A program made the position numbers and the translations under genes. A DNA stretch of 7,113 bases from Pseudomonadota bacterium (GTDB lineage: Bacteria; Pseudomonadota; Alphaproteobacteria; Thalassobaculales; Thalassobaculaceae), in the NCBI GenBank assembly GCA_027623845.1, contig JAQBUJ010000152.1, positions 1 through 7,113 on the forward strand, in the 5' to 3' direction. This document shows, one piece after another, positions 5,260-7,113 of the stretch (its first letter is position 1; every line of letters begins with the position of its first letter). Under the pieces are notes generated by a model that saw only the letters and a program-made list of their open reading frames with translations, was not told the origin of the DNA and did not search any database.

Positions 5260-5988
5260 ATGGATCCGCAAATCGCACATGGATCGCCGACGGTTCCCCG
5301 TCACGTCGCGATCATTATGGACGGCAACGGGCGTTGGGCGAGAGCCCGTGGATTACCGCGTGCGATCGGGCATAAATATGGCGCTGAAACCGTCCGCAAG
5401 ACGGTCGAAAACGCGATAGATTTTGGTGTCGAATACCTCACCCTGTTTGGATTTTCCTCGGAGAACTGGAACCGCCCGATGGGCGAGGTTTCGGATCTCA
5501 TGGGGCTGTTGCGCCGATATCTTTCCAAGGAAATCGCCGAATTGCATGCCCAGGGCGTGCGGGTCCGGGTGATTGGAGAGCGCGAGCGGCTGGACGGCGA
5601 CATTGTTTCGCTGATCGAGCAATCGGAAAAACTGACCGAAAACAATGTGACCCTGAACCTCACGCTGGCGCTGAGTTATGGGGGGCGCCGGGCGATCGCC
5701 TTGGCGGCGCGCCGGCTGGCCGAGCAGGCCCGCTGCGGGGCGCTGGACCCGGAAACGATTGGCGAGGATTTGTTTCAGTCGCAGTTGGAGACGGTGGGAA
5801 TTCCCGACCCTGACCTGCTGATCCGAACATCGGGCGAGAAGCGGATATCGAATTTCATGCTTTGGGAATGCGCCTATTCGGAGTTTGTCTTCGTTGATGT
5901 GCTCTGGCCGGATTTCTCCCGCGATCAGCTTAACGACGCGATCGCTGAGTTCAGCCGGCGTAGCCGCCGCTATGGCTCAACGGTCTAA
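5260..5988 (+). CDS. uppS: Undecaprenyl (polyprenyl) diphosphate synthase, cis-prenyltransferase
   Basis: UppS condenses isopentenyl diphosphate units onto farnesyl diphosphate to make the C55 carrier lipid used for peptidoglycan and other envelope polymers. The 242-aa product has the full family signature set: H-V-A-I-I-M-D21-G-N-G-R-W-A with the catalytic Asp, G-H-K-Y-G-A-E, F-S-S-E-N-W-N-R-P at 65-73, S-Y-G-G-R at 139-143, D-L-L-I-R-T-S-G-E-K-R-I-S-N-F at 185-199 and W-E-C-A-Y-S-E at 202-208. Position 145, right after S-Y-G-G-R-R, is Ala where the family usually has Asp or Glu. The start ATG 5260 lies 3 nt after the frr stop and has no clear ribosome binding site nearby, so coupling to frr is likely. 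Downstream cdsA and dxr belong to linked lipid pathways. Confidence 0.97.
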   Translation: MDPQIAHGSPTVPRHVAIIMDGNGRWARARGLPRAIGHKYGAETVRKTVENAIDFGVEYLTLFGFSSENWNRPMGEVSDLMGLLRRYLSKEIAELHAQGVRVRVIGERERLDGDIVSLIEQSEKLTENNVTLNLTLALSYGGRRAIALAARRLAEQARCGALDPETIGEDLFQSQLETVGIPDPDLLIRTSGEKRISNFMLWECAYSEFVFVDVLWPDFSRDQLNDAIAEFSRRSRRYGSTV

Positions 5989-5990
5989 GC

Positions 5991-6845
5991 ATGCGCGACG
6001 GTAATTCGGCGGTCTCATCAACGCGTGGTCTGATTTTGGGATTGCCGCGAAATCTCGCGCTTCGCATCATGTCATCCGTGGTCATTTTGCCGCCGGCAGC
6101 GACGTTGTTGGTGCTGGGCGGCTGGTATTTCGCCGGCCTGGTCGCCTTGATCGCTGGCTGCATGGCCTGGGAATGGACGCGCATCGTCAGCCAAAACGAC
6201 AATCGAATGGTCGCCGGCTTGGCGGCGGCGGGATGTGCCGTGGTGGTTGGCGCATCGGCAATAGCCACGCCGTCGGTGGTTGCGTATCTGGCCGTGGCGG
6301 CATTGGCCATCGTGATGGTGGGGACGGTCGTGCGGGTGGAGCGTCGCTGGGGCTGGATCATCGCCGGCTGCGTGGTCGCTTGCGTGCCCTGTCTTGCCGC
6401 ATTGTGGCTACGGGCCGGCGAACCGCTTGGGTTGGCATTGATGGCTTGGCTGATCGCAGCCGTCGTGGCCACCGATATTGGGGCTTATATCGCGGGCAAA
6501 CGGATCGGTGGCGCCCGGCTGGCGCCGCGGATCAGCCCGAACAAGACCTGGGCCGGCCTGATCGGGGGAATGGCGGCGAGCGCCGGCGTCGGTTGGGGCG
6601 GCGGCATTGTGATCGCCGAGGCGGATTCGATGGTGCTTGCAGGGCTTGGCCCTCTGGTCGCCATCACCGCGCAGATCGGCGATCTTCTGGAATCCCTACT
6701 TAAGCGAAAATTCGGGGTCAAGGATTCCGGCGGACTGATCCCGGGCCATGGCGGTGTGCTGGATCGGTTGGATGGGCATTTGATTGTGATCTTGGTCACT
6801 TCGGTCGTCGTCCTGGTTTCAGGACAAACGCCGCTTTTGTGGTAA
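5991..6845 (+). CDS. cdsA: Phosphatidate cytidylyltransferase (CDP-diacylglycerol synthase)
   Basis: CdsA is a membrane enzyme that turns phosphatidate and CTP into CDP-diacylglycerol, the precursor of bacterial phospholipids. The 284-aa protein is largely hydrophobic, with several membrane segments (about 30-62, 74-113, 120-140, 146-165, 185-210 and 262-280). Near the C-terminus it carries the full family signature at 236-261: S-x-x-K-R, then K-D-S-G-G, then P-G-H-G-G-V-L-D-R-L-D, which includes the catalytic aspartates. A further conserved block, T-D-I-G-A-Y followed by I-S-P-N-K-T-W-A-G, is at 161-189. The ATG is 2 nt after the uppS stop with no evident ribosome binding site, which suggests translational coupling. 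The next gene, dxr, is in the same cluster in many alphaproteobacteria. Confidence 0.96.
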   Translation: MRDGNSAVSSTRGLILGLPRNLALRIMSSVVILPPAATLLVLGGWYFAGLVALIAGCMAWEWTRIVSQNDNRMVAGLAAAGCAVVVGASAIATPSVVAYLAVAALAIVMVGTVVRVERRWGWIIAGCVVACVPCLAALWLRAGEPLGLALMAWLIAAVVATDIGAYIAGKRIGGARLAPRISPNKTWAGLIGGMAASAGVGWGGGIVIAEADSMVLAGLGPLVAITAQIGDLLESLLKRKFGVKDSGGLIPGHGGVLDRLDGHLIVILVTSVVVLVSGQTPLLW

Positions 6846-6859
6846 CTTGGGTTCCCTGA

Positions 6860-6873
6860 CCCGAACAGTCGGG
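6860..6873 (+). repeat. Small inverted repeat between cdsA and dxr
   Basis: CCCGA (6860-6864) and TCGGG (6869-6873) form a perfect 5-bp stem with a 4-base loop; a second TCGGG at 6880-6884 could compete for the same arm. There is no following T-tract, so it is not a convincing terminator. Confidence 0.3.
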
Positions 6874-6896
6874 ATGAGGTCGGGAAAATTGGAAGA

Positions 6897-7113
6897 ATGG
6901 CGGCAGCAGCGATGAAGACCGTTACGGTGCTCGGTTCGACCGGTTCGGTTGGCTGCACGACACTCGAACTGCTGGAGAGCGATCCCGACCGATTCCATGT
7001 CGAGGCGCTGACCGGCGGGGCCAACTGGACGCTGCTGGCGGATCAGGCGCGACGGCTACGGCCGGGCTTCGTGGCGATCGCCGACGCCAGCCACTATCAA
7101 TCATTGAAAGCGG
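6897..7113 (+). CDS. dxr: 1-deoxy-D-xylulose-5-phosphate reductoisomerase, 5' part (runs off window)
   Basis: Only about 72 N-terminal residues are present and the frame is open at the window end. The segment V-T-V-L-G-S-T-G-S-V-G at about residues 8-18 is the NADPH-binding loop typical of Dxr, and the following T-L-E-L-L-x-x-x-P-D-R-F and E-A-L-T-G-G-A-N-W-x-L-L-A-x-Q blocks match the family N-terminus. The enzyme makes 2-C-methyl-D-erythritol 4-phosphate, the committed step of the non-mevalonate isoprenoid pathway that feeds UppS. Position after uppS and cdsA supports the call. ATG 6897 is preferred because GGAAGA and GGGA lie just upstream. ATG 6912, five codons later, is an alternative that starts closer to the family core. 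Confidence 0.93.
   Translation, partial: MAAAAMKTVTVLGSTGSVGCTTLELLESDPDRFHVEALTGGANWTLLADQARRLRPGFVAIADASHYQSLKA

Overview
The window is GC-rich and comes from an alphaproteobacterium, most likely a Rhodospirillales-like lineage. The evidence is gene order and protein style: rpsB-tsf-pyrH-frr-uppS-cdsA-dxr is the classic proteobacterial translation/envelope cluster, and S2 carries the Ala/Pro/Glu/Val-rich C-terminal tail common in alphaproteobacteria. The lineage call is inference from memory of these families, not from a search. All genes lie on the + strand; the long antisense ORFs are shadows of these GC-rich genes.

Region 1 (1-243) has no gene I can assign with confidence. It holds a small palindrome, a 12-bp tandem repeat and an in-frame, gene-like extension of the first CDS. 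Region 2 (244-1669) is a compact, translationally coupled three-gene operon for a nitrile hydratase-family metalloenzyme. The usual beta subunit is split into an N-terminal gene and a C-terminal SH3-like gene, followed by the metal-binding alpha subunit with a cobalt-type C-T-L-C-S-C centre. The order betaN-betaC-alpha matches three-subunit relatives such as thiocyanate hydrolase. The alpha subunit opens with a striking His/Asp-rich segment (13 His in 27 residues). No activator/metallochaperone gene is present in the window.

Region 3 (1670-2907) holds a leader with a candidate promoter, rpsB (ribosomal protein S2), and an rpsB-tsf spacer packed with inverted repeats: a strong terminator-like hairpin, a pair of mutually exclusive hairpins, and a hairpin just before the tsf ribosome binding site. 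Region 4 (2908-7113) holds tsf (EF-Ts), a candidate promoter, and then the tightly packed pyrH (UMP kinase), frr (ribosome recycling factor), uppS (undecaprenyl diphosphate synthase), cdsA (CDP-diacylglycerol synthase) and the 5' end of dxr (DXP reductoisomerase, running off the window).

Functionally, regions 3-4 link protein synthesis (S2, EF-Ts, RRF), pyrimidine nucleotide supply (UMP kinase), phospholipid synthesis (CdsA), and isoprenoid and cell-wall carrier lipid supply (Dxr, UppS). The nitrile hydratase-like operon is the accessory part. It sits directly upstream, with no clear terminator separating it from rpsB. The most unusual features are its split beta subunit, the His-rich metal-binding head and the missing activator.
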